Assembly: GCA_028554645.1 (NCBI GenBank)
Contig: JAQOOI010000078.1
Location: forward strand, 62,001-126,000
Reading direction: 5' to 3'
From: Omphalotus guepiniiformis
Taxonomy: Eukaryota; Basidiomycota; Agaricomycetes; Agaricales; Omphalotaceae
Length of the DNA: 64,000 bases
Shown: positions 39,932 through 50,900 of the stretch, one piece after another
Layout: every line of letters begins with the position of its first letter
Numbering within the stretch: the first letter of the stretch is position 1
The notes under the pieces: model-generated
Told to the model about the DNA's origin: nothing
Seen by the model: only the letters and a program-made list of their open reading frames with translations
The model's database searches: none
Made by a program: the position numbers and the translations under genes

Positions 39932-40848
39932 ACGCTCGAGAGCGTGCGGTACTACGTAGGTGCCGTTGGTTTAATTCCATCACGAGTATCTGCCTTTCCT
40001 CATATGTGTTCTTATTCACAGAGGTCATACCGATTTCTTCGGGTTCTATAAATGACGAAGGGTTCTTTTTCTGCCTATGTAAATACATACATACGGCTCG
40101 TCCAACAACTTCCAAGGATACCGTGGACCAACGCTGATTCCAATGAACAAACAAACGGAGCTCAGTGCGTTGCGTAGAATTCATCATCACCGGGGGCGCC
40201 CAAAGTAATCGTACGTTTGCATTGTGTACGTTTCTGGGGCTTCGCTTCGCTTCTCTTCGAGTTCATGTCAAAAGACTCGGAACATTGCGAACATACGTAC
40301 GCATGGCATGTACAGTATCATAAATCCCCCCCACGGAAAATCTAAATCATCACTCACTGTCACTGACGCAGTTCGTCTACCTCCATTAACAACTTCTACC
40401 CGCAAGACCCGAAGAAGCCCCCAACTTGAACAACTTCCTTCGAACCCTATCGTGACCTAACATACCGTAAACCAGTTCATTGAATCATCACTGTCAGCTT
40501 TGTCAGTAAGTACAAAAGTAAGTACAAAGGGAAGAAAAAAGACCGTAGTACGTTATGTTGATTCTAAAATTCTGTTCTCACTTATGTACAATTACATCTT
40601 AGTTCTTCGTACACTACACCACTTTGAACGTCCGAGCCCTCTCGAGCTCCTCGGAACCAGCCAGAGGCTGAGGAAGGGTGCTTCGCATTCTTCAATCGAT
40701 GCGCATGAGAAATGAGAGAATTCTGAACTACCATAGTACGTAAGTACAATTGATTGTTACAACAACGAACGAAGCGAATAAGTACAATCTATCGCCCGTA
40801 TCGTATCGATATCGATGCGGTGGATGGTTCTCAGGAAACTCTCCCTGC

Positions 40849-40876
40849 GTAAGTAAGTACCTATGTACTTACTTAC
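40849..40876. repeat. Perfect inverted repeat, 12 bp arms and 4 nt loop
   Basis: GTAAGTAAGTAC, then CTAT, then GTACTTACTTAC. The arms are perfectly complementary and could form a hairpin or bind a dimeric factor. The arms contain the octamer that recurs through this region. Confidence 0.9.
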
Positions 40877-43271
40877 AGAATCGTCCTCCCGTCCGAATGT
40901 CCGACATCGCCGTAGGTCTCCGTCACGATGTAAGCCCGTAGACCCAGTACACCTACCATACAGGCTAAAAGCCTGATACATAGCACCACGGCTCAAAAAG
41001 CCCAAAAACCAACCGTGGACTTACTCAGCATCTAGAATTCTAATTTCTAGAGTGTCTCCAAGAACTGCAGGTACATAGGTAGGTAAGTACATAACATATG
41101 ATAAAATCTCATATTCAAGTTCCCGGATCCGAGAACGCTTTGACTCTATGATAAATTGATAATCACATTAGACGATACACTACCTTACACTACTCATGTC
41201 GGAGACCAAGTGACTTACGTCCGGACTCCGACTCAGAGAAATTTGAAGTTCGGGAATATTTGACTCAGATGTGTCATTTCTCAAGGAAGTGTTCTCAAGT
41301 CTCGAGACCTTGAATAGATAAATAAGAATAAGTACTATACGCCCGCTATACGCTCTGGTGTATGTGGTAGTACTACATATGAATAGTCTCCCGACCAGAG
41401 CATCCTGGATTCTGGGCGATGCTCTGGCCAAAAACCAAAGATTCAGAACCCAAGCTCAAGCCGCAAACAACTGTCTACTAGCCAAGGGCCAAGGCCACTG
41501 CTACATATGATACTTATTCGGAATTTCAAGCACAAGTGCACCTTATGATACCCTGGAGTTCATCATTATTTCCGGGCCCCAAGCTGCCCCAAGTACCATA
41601 TCGTTACTCGTACATATCGTACTTTACCAGAATTGACCCACATAGGAATTCCTCCCTCTCGAGTACATACGTAGCTCGGTAGCTCGGAATCAACTAACTC
41701 TAAGTAAGTAGGGTAGGAATTCGAAATAAAAAATCCATTCTTACTACTTCAAGGTATTATATCTCATACATAGTTGTTAATCATCCTGTACATACAACGC
41801 TATCAGTATCAGCCCCACCAACAACACCAATTGCACCAACACCACGAGAAGACTCCCTGATCCCTGAAATCTCCCTTGTGCTAAAGTCAAAAACCCTAAT
41901 ATCCCATCATCATCGTAGTATCACAGTATCATCACCTGAGGCCACTGGCACTGAACAAGTACTCAACAGAACAGAACAGAACTGCAAAAATAGAACAGAA
42001 CACAAACAAAAGAGTCCTCAGGAGAGAGTCCTAAGGCCTACTTACTTATCTACGAATCAAAATCCTTAGGTTTATCCTCCCCACCCACCACTGGCCAGCC
42101 ATCGTTGCGCGCACAAGACCTATTCCACTTCTACCCTTACCATAGGACCGCAAAATCCATATATCGTCATTGGCTGATCAAAAACCCCAAAAAAAAAACG
42201 CAGAATCAATTGAATAGCTCCGCCCCATCCCATCCCATCCTACATCCGGGGCCATCCCATCCCTAACCAGCCCTAACCCCTCCAGAGGAAACTCCAAACA
42301 CCCTCCCTCCGCAGCCGCCTCCGCCAGGCCGCCAGTCCCCCCTCCGATTGGCCAACCCAACCCGCGTGGCCAGCCAGCCCAGCCAATCATCCTCGTAGGA
42401 AAACATATTACGTTTATTACGTGTTCATACATAACTGTACTGTATATGTCGTACTACGTGTATACCGGGACACAGCCACAGTCCCAGTTGCGCCCGGCCG
42501 GGGTGGACTTGTGGACTATGTGCTACTATGTGGAGTGGAGTCGACTGTCGACTGTCGGGTCGGGGCGAATGCGATATGTCGGAAGTCGGATGGAAGGACT
42601 TCGGAGTACTCTCTGAGCTGAGCTTGAACTTGATGAGCGCGCGCGCGCCTGGGCCGAAAGTGTTAGCTAGTGTTAGTGCAGGGTTCGAGAATCCGGGTAC
42701 TCGGAGGGGTAATTTGGAGACATAGTTCGAATTGGGAGATTTTGTTAAGTTGTTAGCAGCTGGAACATTATCATCCATGTTCTACTTGGAAACATACGGC
42801 CTTTGGTCTCCGACTTTACGGGAATTCGTAGAGCCTACGCAGTTTCTGCTGAGCCCGCAGTGAGTGAGTATAGGTGAGTGTAGATGACTGTCTTGTACGG
42901 ACATATGTATATTCATATGATAATGTCAAAGTGGAACTGGAAGAGGCCGGTCGTTGAGGTCGACAAAGCAAGACAACTTTCAACTTCCAACAAGCAACGC
43001 AACCCTGCAATAGCCGCAACGCCCACAACTCATCAACGCGTCATTTCTTCCAAAATTACTCTCCACAAACCCTCTGCTAAGTCTCTCCTAAACCTCCTAA
43101 ACCAAAGAGTCCAAACCGCATCCGCAATCCAAATCCAAATCTTCAAATCTTCAAATCCCCAAATCCCCAGAAGCTTCCGAAGCTTCCGAAGCAAAAAGGC
43201 CTGCCGGGTTCAATACAGACTTACAGCCATGTCCAATTTCAATAAAACTGACCCCAGATGACTCTACCATA

Positions 43272-43287
43272 CACGATCATGATCGTG
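43272..43287. repeat. 16 bp perfect palindrome
   Basis: CACGATCATGATCGTG is self-complementary along its whole length; non-coding context. Confidence 0.85.
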
Positions 43288-43983
43288 AGGGTCGTAGACC
43301 TATCAGGACCTAGCGGGACCTCCTAAGTACGACTCGAGTAAGAGGAGGTATCGGCGGGAGTATACATCATGGATATTCTTTGCTAGGAGTCCGCGAGCCG
43401 TTGCGGAGGCAACCCTAGGATCGGAAGATCGGAAGATCGGGAGGGTCGAGCCCCGTCGACGGTGGTCTGCTGATGTTTGGCGGGGGGGCCAGGACATTCG
43501 ACGGTTTAATTTTGGTATGAGATGATGACGATTCACTGAGTCTGAGTCTGGGATCCAGAGAGGTGTATGTATGTACGCCGGGCGCCGGGCGCTGGGCGTT
43601 GAAACGTTGACGGAGGGGAGGGCGTCGTTTGAAAGAAAGACCTCGAAAATTAGGAATTTTGAGTTGGGCACTCTAGACTCGAGTTCTGGATTCTACTCGT
43701 GTTTGAGCATTGACGCCGACGATGAGCTTGAACTCACAAAGGTTCCTCCTCATCGACATCGTTTGCACGGTCGACTCGTATGGCATCAGTGTAACTGCTA
43801 GGTCTAAGGCACATACTGTACGTATACGTACAACGTCATACATGATCCAGTGTCCAAGCAACCCAACGCATCCTCCCAGGAATTCCATTCGATTCGAATT
43901 TCGCCAGTTCGGACTTTCGGACGTGGATGTATGTGGGGACACTTCTTGACACTCTGTGTTCTAGGATAGATGGATATGATACC

Positions 43984-44021
43984 GATGTCGATGTCGATGT
44001 CGATACGATACGATACGATAC
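43984..44021. repeat. Compound microsatellite GATGTC/GATAC
   Basis: Three GATGTC units pass directly into four GATAC units. Confidence 0.85.
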
Positions 44022-44295
44022 AGGATATTATCATGATCGTAATCATAATCATATCCTATCGATCCTCTCTACATACATACATAGCAAGAAGAAGTTACCT
44101 TGGAACTCTGAACTAACGTTAACGTTAACCGTTGAACGTGAACACGAGGGAGTGGTGCAGACGACGATCATTAATCATTAAATTTCTCACATAGCTACAC
44201 GAGGAAAGTACAACTTGAACTCGAAATGAGCTCGTCCCTGTGGAAGAAACCGAAGGCATCAGTGTCACTTGTCAGAGCATGTCAGAGAATCCGAA

Positions 44296-44328
44296 AGGGA
44301 AGGGAAGGGAAGGGAAGGGAAGGGGAAG
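44296..44328. repeat. GGGAA pentanucleotide microsatellite
   Basis: Roughly six consecutive AAGGG/GGGAA units in a purine-only stretch. Confidence 0.85.
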
Positions 44329-45424
44329 GTGTTTAAGGGAAGAGAAGGGAACTCTTGCACTGAGAGTCAGACGGCGGAGGCTCGGGACTTCCTAAATCCT
44401 GCAAAAGGCACCTACCTCATCGTCATCGTCCGCGGAGTAACGCGGGTCCTCATCGACACCATCCTTAATGATCAACGTACCTTACACCCACATACATACC
44501 ACTATCGTTCATCCTCACATCATTCTAGCAACCACTATCATAATCATTCAAGCAAGTTCCCAAGAAACCCTTCATTCAAAAAAACACCGAAAAACAACTA
44601 TGTATATTCTATCCAACTAAACATACGTATGTATAAAATGGCAACTATTCATACCCCCACCCATCAATAAGCTATAAGCTAGGCTAGCGCATAGGGCGTT
44701 TCGCTGTTTTACACCATTTACACTACTTACATGTATATATGTACCTTCAATCTTCAAGTACACGTATGTAGGAGGGGTGTAGTAAATGCAAAACAATTAA
44801 ACACAGCAAACAGCAAAAGGAAACGGAAACGGGAGACCTTGGGGCACTAACATCACTGGGCGGGGGTCAAGAGGGGTTTACGAGTATGAGTAAAAAGGGT
44901 GTATGAGAGTATGTACGAGTGCGAGTACGGAGGCAGAGACGGAGTGAGACGGAGACAGAAGCACGAGACGACAGACGGAGGGAGGGAAGCGAGCAACAAC
45001 AACAGGGTCCCAAAGACAGAACAAGAACAAAAACGAAGGGGAGGGTGTATAACGAACGAATGAAACGAACGGAAAGTGTTAAAACGAAAGAAAACGTCCA
45101 ATGGGAGGGGGGAGAGGTGACAGAAGTCGCAACCAAACCACGTATTAACCAAACCAACAAACAAGGAATTAGTCGTGCGTGCCGTGCGGGAGCGAGCGAT
45201 TAACACACACAAAAAACGAAAGAACAAAACACAACAGCCGAAGCAAGGAGCAAGAGGGTGTGAAGGGGGGGCGGGGGAGGACAGGAGAAGGGGGTAACGC
45301 AAGTATGAACCGAGGTATATAACTAGAAAATTAAAACTATATCACAGCAAGAAACCAGAAAATAATTATAATGAACTTTCAAAACCACATCGATGACAGG
45401 GACCAAGCGAGCACAAAAAAAAAG

Positions 45425-45449
45425 AGGTAAAGGTAAAGGTAAAGGTAAA
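45425..45449. repeat. GGTAAA hexanucleotide microsatellite
   Basis: Four consecutive AGGTAA units with a further copy shortly downstream. Confidence 0.8.
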
Positions 45450-45809
45450 GCAGAGGTAAAGGATGCATGTTATGTCGGGTGGAACCAGCGGCAAGGGAGA
45501 GGGTGCGTAACGTGCGTACGTGCAATGAAGGTGTGCGGGGATGCAAGAAGGGGGGGGAGGTGATGGTAATGATACAATTGATGTCAATAACGAATGGCAA
45601 ATGAGAGTCTCAAGAGCAAAATATACAGCAATAACAATAGAGATCAAATCACAAGCAGGGGGGAGCGATGCGATGCGAGTGGGAGTAGGGGAAGTTCAAA
45701 ACGTCGATAATGAAAGACTCCTTGAAGGTTTCGTAGGTTCCGGTTCAGGTTCCCTAGGAAATCGGTATTGGAATTCTACAAACAATCAAATCTCGTCAGT
45801 CAGAAATCT

Positions 45810-47023
45810 TCAACTAAAAGTGCACAACGTAAACCCACCTCCATCCTTAATAACAGGATTCTCTCTCTTCCTTCTCTCCCTCTTCATCTGCCTCTCCATC
45901 TCAAGTTCATAAGGCGCTTTACCACCCGGAACAGGAACTCTATACCCTTGAAGTACAGGATCCTGTTTAGGTTCCCAACGCCCTCCTCCAGTCGCTTTAC
46001 ACAACACAGAGGATCTACAAAGCGGGTACGAATCAAGTTCACCATAAGACCGTTCCTCATCCGCCAACAACGGTAAATGACTCGACCGAAGCGTAACGCG
46101 TCTCCTCAAATCAGGATTCGAAGAACGCGAAAGACTCCTCTGAAGAGGTAGGGAGGGTAACATATCCGACTTTCGTTCACCACCACCAACGACGACAAGT
46201 CCAAGTGTATTCGCATTCGGAGGCGTACGTGGACTCTCCGAAACAGGCGAACTAGTCCCACTATCCGATAAAGGTCTCTTCGTTAACAAAACGATAGGTA
46301 ACGAAGGTCTAACAAGTTCAGGTGTCCTTGGCGTCGAAGGACATCCATGAAGTTGATCCCAACAATCATCACAAACCCTCGAACAAGTAACCTGAGCGTA
46401 AGGTGTCTCGAATTCGTAGATGGGTACGTTCCTTGGTGGGTTTAGGAATGGTAGGTTCGATGTATCGAGGAGAGGTGTGAATCGGGATGTACATGCTTGA
46501 CAGAATATACCTCCGCATTTACGACAGTGGTGTTTACGTTCGAAGAATGAGAATTTGATTTGGCAGTAGAAACTGTCGCAGTTTGATGCTGTGTTATCAG
46601 CCTGAAAACAACAGTTGGTTAGCTTTTGACGCGTAGGAACCCTCGACGAGAGGCGCGCGCGCGCTCACCTTCCACAATTGTTTAGGCATCGAAACGGCTA
46701 AATGCTCGTTGGGACGCGTACGCGAACGCTCGTCATTCGAACGAGGTAATTCAACATTCAATTGAGGTGGTGTCCTCGGTGCACTTGAAGTCGATGGCTG
46801 ACTGCTTCCAGAGCTTGAATCAGTGAGTACAGAACAACTAGACTGTGGTGAAGACTCTGAACCAATAAAGTCAACATCAACCAACACGCGAAAGTAATAT
46901 GAAAGCAAAACACGCACGGAGAGACTGTACGTCTGGATCGTTATTCACGACACTAAGAGTGACCTGAGCAACATGAGGTGCATTGGAAGCAGCTCTCGCG
47001 ATAGACTGAGACAGCGCAGACAT
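45810..47023 (-). CDS. FYVE-type zinc-finger protein
   Basis: Predicted phosphatidylinositol-3-phosphate binding protein at endosomes or the vacuole. Minus strand: the start MSALSQSIARAASNAPHV leads to a Ser-rich region (SSPQSSCSVLTDSSSGSSQP) and then the FYVE finger. There the first pair is in NCDSFYC, the core is FSFFERKHHCRKCGGIFCQA, next comes CTSRFTPLL, and the last pair is in CSRVCDDCWDQL. The RKHHCRKCG stretch is the PI3P-binding signature. The C-terminal part has TP/SP-rich disorder and a basic helix (ELEMERQMKRERRKRE). At least three exons; introns near 46860-46920 and 46600-46670. An in-frame ATG further upstream at 47155 is possible. The partner proteins and exact orthology (Vac1/Pep7 or another FYVE protein) cannot be decided. 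Confidence 0.8.
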
Positions 47024-47908
47024 TGAATACCACAAGGGATCGAAAGCCGGTATACGAGGGGGGCGAGAGGAAGTGATGAGGGTCGTATAGGGAGGAGGAG
47101 GGGGGGAATTGATTAACTCGCAATAAAAGAAGCGAAGGGGATTTAAATCATCCACACCCCGAAAATATCCAAACCACTCAAAAGATCGGAGATCTCATCG
47201 AAATCGTCCACATCTCTCTCTTCCCGGCCCTTTTAGTCAAAAATTTCGTTATTTATTTATTTATTTATTTACTTATTTACCGCCTTCTCGTTATTTTCTC
47301 GGCAGAACCCTTCGGTGCATTGCCTCTGGGTTGCCTTTTTGGGTATATCAACCACCACCCCAGCCACCCCAGCCACCTAGCCACTATGAGTTCCGAGTCC
47401 AATGCCCTTGTACATGTAGTCCTTTGTCCCTGCGTGTGTAGCCACAGTCCACAGGCTGCGATGGGCCACGACGTGTGTCCTCCTTCGTCTCTTCGTGATT
47501 CGCGGATCGTCTGTGTACGGATGGTACCGGTCATTGGTGGCATGTGGGATGCAGGCACAGCGGTTCGTAAATTCGGGAAATTCGTTGAGCGCGTAAAAAT
47601 GTCGGCAACCCTTTAGTAAACACGTACATACACCAAGTCCATGGACGGCCGAGCGAGCGAACCTGAGAGACGACAAGTTCCAAGTCCACGTGTACGATAC
47701 GATAACGATACGATACTCATCCATCATCAATGCATTGCATCAGAGTGGCTACCGCTGGAATCGCCGGCGCCGACTATCGTAAGGTATTACTCGAGGAGAT
47801 TTCATGGATTTGTTATCCTCCGTAGGTATAGGATCCAATGATCTATCAAATAAAGTCTTTCTCTCGCTTTCTGCCTATGCCTCGTGTATTTGTAAAAAGT
47901 ACAGCTTG
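47024..47908. other. Intergenic region with TTAT microsatellite
   Basis: Holds the promoter of the FYVE gene and a (TTAT)n tract at about 47249-47280. No supportable gene; the plus-strand frame 47320-47616 is not convincing. Confidence 0.5.
47249..47280. repeat. TTAT tetranucleotide microsatellite
   Basis: About seven TTAT units with one C interruption near the end. Confidence 0.85.
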
Positions 47909-50900
47909 TTAGGTTAGAGCATTCCAATATCGTTCAACTACAGCTAATACCATCTCGTACTCTACTTCATCCATGTATCTCATACCACGGACCTTGCCAT
48001 TCAATTCTATACTTGCAACTCCTATACCTTTTCCTTCCACTTCCCCTTCCACACAAACCCTCGATTCCACCTCCCCTGTCTCCTTTCCTTTTTCTCCCCC
48101 TAAAGCTTCACAGCCAATAACCAACCCTTTCGTATAACCTCTCTCACCTTCGTCTTCGCATTCGTTTACTGAATCTGTACGACCCAAACGACCAAAATGT
48201 AGACCCACCTGGCAATTCCAATTCCTCTCCTCCTAACAACCGTTCCTTACCTCCGATCGTGTTTTGGGTTACATCGAGGTCGAGGTATGTACCTGTGGCG
48301 CAAACAATAGTGAGTGTCGAGTGTTAAGTTTAAGTATGTATGCTATGGATGTTTCCTCTAAAACAACATACCACGGTCGGTACCTTTGTCTTCAGATTGG
48401 AATTTTCCTCTGTGGGTAGCTCGACTACGACCACCATCACTTGAACGCAAATCCAAATCTAAATCATCTTCACGAGTTGGGGTAACACCATGTTTGTTGA
48501 TCCGGTGATCAACGCGCAAATCACCACCATCATGGATGTTCATTGTATGTTCGTCTCTGCTTGAGCTTTCCTCAGGACGTTTACCTCCTACTACATGTCC
48601 AATTCCTCCCCCATCTGAACCTCGCCTCGCGTCTTCGAATCGACCTGTCAACGTGTAACATAGGCTCAGTTCAACGGCAAGGGAGAGGGGGTTACACCTG
48701 TTTCACTGGCATTTCTACATAAACAGTGTCATTTCTGCGCGATGCTTACCTGAATTACCACCTTGATGTGGACGTGGATCCGAACCACCGCCGCCGTCGC
48801 CTAGGGGTAGATGATTAAAACGTTAACGGATGGGATGGATTGAATTGAACGAAAACGAGGAACATCGACATTTGAATGTGTCCAAAAGACGCGACGGCGT
48901 GTTCGAGCGACGCGACTCGATTCGACTCTACGCGACTCTCCGTGCCGTCCAAGAAGCCATATGTCAATGTAATAAAACATACAACGAAATATATCGCATC
49001 GCGTGCCATGTCATGCCGTGCAATAGAAAACCTCCCAAGACCGTAACGTACACATAAAAGAAACCACCAAAACACCAATGAATGAGGTTATTGCACGCGT
49101 GACGTACCGTAAGTACCTTCTGCTCTCAGAACCCCAACCCTCTCCAACTCCGAGTCCGTCGAAATCTCTCCGCCTCGAGAACCAATAGGAAAATGATATC
49201 CGAATCCGAATCCGAGTCCTACTGCGCGGTTTTGATTTGCGGGATATCGATCAAGTCCTATTCCAAGGTCAAAGCTAAGGTTAGGACTAGAAGTACGACG
49301 GAGATGACTACGAGTTATGCTCCTGAGGGGTTTCAGCTCTTGCTCCAATTTCCGGATGCACCAGAACCGGAACCAGAACCAGAACCAGTGGAACTGGTAT
49401 TAGTGATAGTGGCAACCCCTCCTCAAGCTCAAGTCCACGGCGTCCACCTCCACTGGAACCCCTCACCATAAGTCATCATGAACTCACCACAATCCACACC
49501 AACTCCACGTCCACGTCCAAACCCACTTCCGGAATCCACCATACCAGCACCACTATCCCCATCCCCATCATCGCGGTCTCCATCGCCTCCATCGCCTGTC
49601 CCTATCTCGCCTCTCTCGCCACGACCCAATAAATCTAAAATTATTCATAAAAATTGACATATTGACAAGTCGTCGCAAAAAGTTTTCCTCCAAATAATCC
49701 AAATAATCCATTAACCCACGCTCCCCGGAGTGGTCAACCACACCACCACGAAACACGGAACATGGGAAATGGAACATGGAACATGAATGCAATATGATCA
49801 AGTATATGCACGTACCTCGTAATATCCCTTTATTGCCTATATTCGGTGAACTCTGCGGGTCGTCTAGGACTTGAATCAGTGGCCTCGGTGAAATCGGTCT
49901 TGGCCAAGTCGCGGCGTGGGTACTACCACCGGTGTTGGCGTTGCTGCTGCTGTTTTTGTTACTCTTGCTGTTACTGTTGTTAGTATCGTGCGGAACCTCG
50001 ACCTTGGACCAAGACTCGCTGCCACTGCTGGTCTTGTTAATGTTAATGTTACTGTTACTGTTATTGAGATTAGATCTACCCGCACTCTTGTTGTGAGTGT
50101 GGGTGTGGGTGTGAGTATTAGACCTAGCGGTGGTAATATCACCGTCGTCGTTAATTTTCGGAATGTTATTACTGTCGTTGCTGTTGTTACTGCGATTATG
50201 GTTATGTTTCTGATATGTCGTCGTAGACGCCGGAAACGCCCCCGGTGGCCGATGAAGAGTGATAAAATCCAACAAAACACAGAAAGAATCAATCATCCCC
50301 GCTTTCAACAAACGAGAACTAGATTCTTTAGCTTCGGATTCGTTTACTCGGATATACACATCGAGAGAACTCGAGCGGGAATGAGATTCATTTCTTCGTG
50401 TACCTCCGGGACCACATTCGTCATTGCTAGTCCCCCGAGACTGAGACTGAGGTTGAGGATAAGTCGAAATCGAATGTGCCTCCGTCACTGTCTCCAACGC
50501 AGGTAATTTAAACCTTCTACGAGCCTCGTGTGTAGTAGAAGCACGTCCGGAAGAAGAAGAGTCGTAGTTGTATCCGTTTCCGTTACCATGTCCGTCCTCT
50601 GCACCTCCTCGGGCATCGAAATGGAAGTCCAACAAGTCCGAGCACCCAGGCACATATTTATTAAAGTCAGAGTCAATTCCCATCGACGAGGATGAGGACG
50701 AGGGAGCAGCGGGAGAAGAACGCGGAAAAAATCGGGTATTATTATGTTCCTTTACGTCCTTCGTCGTCGTGGAATTATCTGTATCTGTAGAGCAAGAATT
50801 TATTCCCTCAGAGAGGATATGCAGCACCGTACAGAGGTACCAAACGGCGTCTTTGCGCGCCAACCTCTGAATCCTCTGATCCTGCTCAGCCCCCGGATAA

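Larger units (their letters stand above)
39932..45809. other. Long gene-free stretch (5.9 kb) rich in repeats
   Basis: No supportable protein gene. Open frames here are low-complexity or random. Visible structure: the GTAAGTAC/GTACTTAC octamer at 40506, 40518, 40740, 40853, 40865 and 41083; a perfect 12+12 bp inverted repeat at 40849-40876; and a 16 bp palindrome at 43272-43287. Tandem GATGTC and GATAC units lie near 43984-44021, GGGAA units near 44296-44328, and GGTAAA units near 45425-45449. The right part (44850-45800) is probably 3' flank of the minus-strand FYVE gene. Confidence 0.5.

Noticed and set aside
44853..45302. 149-codon minus-strand frame rich in Leu/Ser/Pro/Cys
   Set aside because: Overlapping frames in pyrimidine-rich DNA; no domain or splice context. 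Probably 3' flank of the FYVE gene.
49916..50506. 196-codon plus-strand open frame rich in Val/Thr/Arg
   Set aside because: It is the antisense shadow of the Asn/Ser/Thr-His low-complexity part of the minus-strand gene; composition is explained by that.
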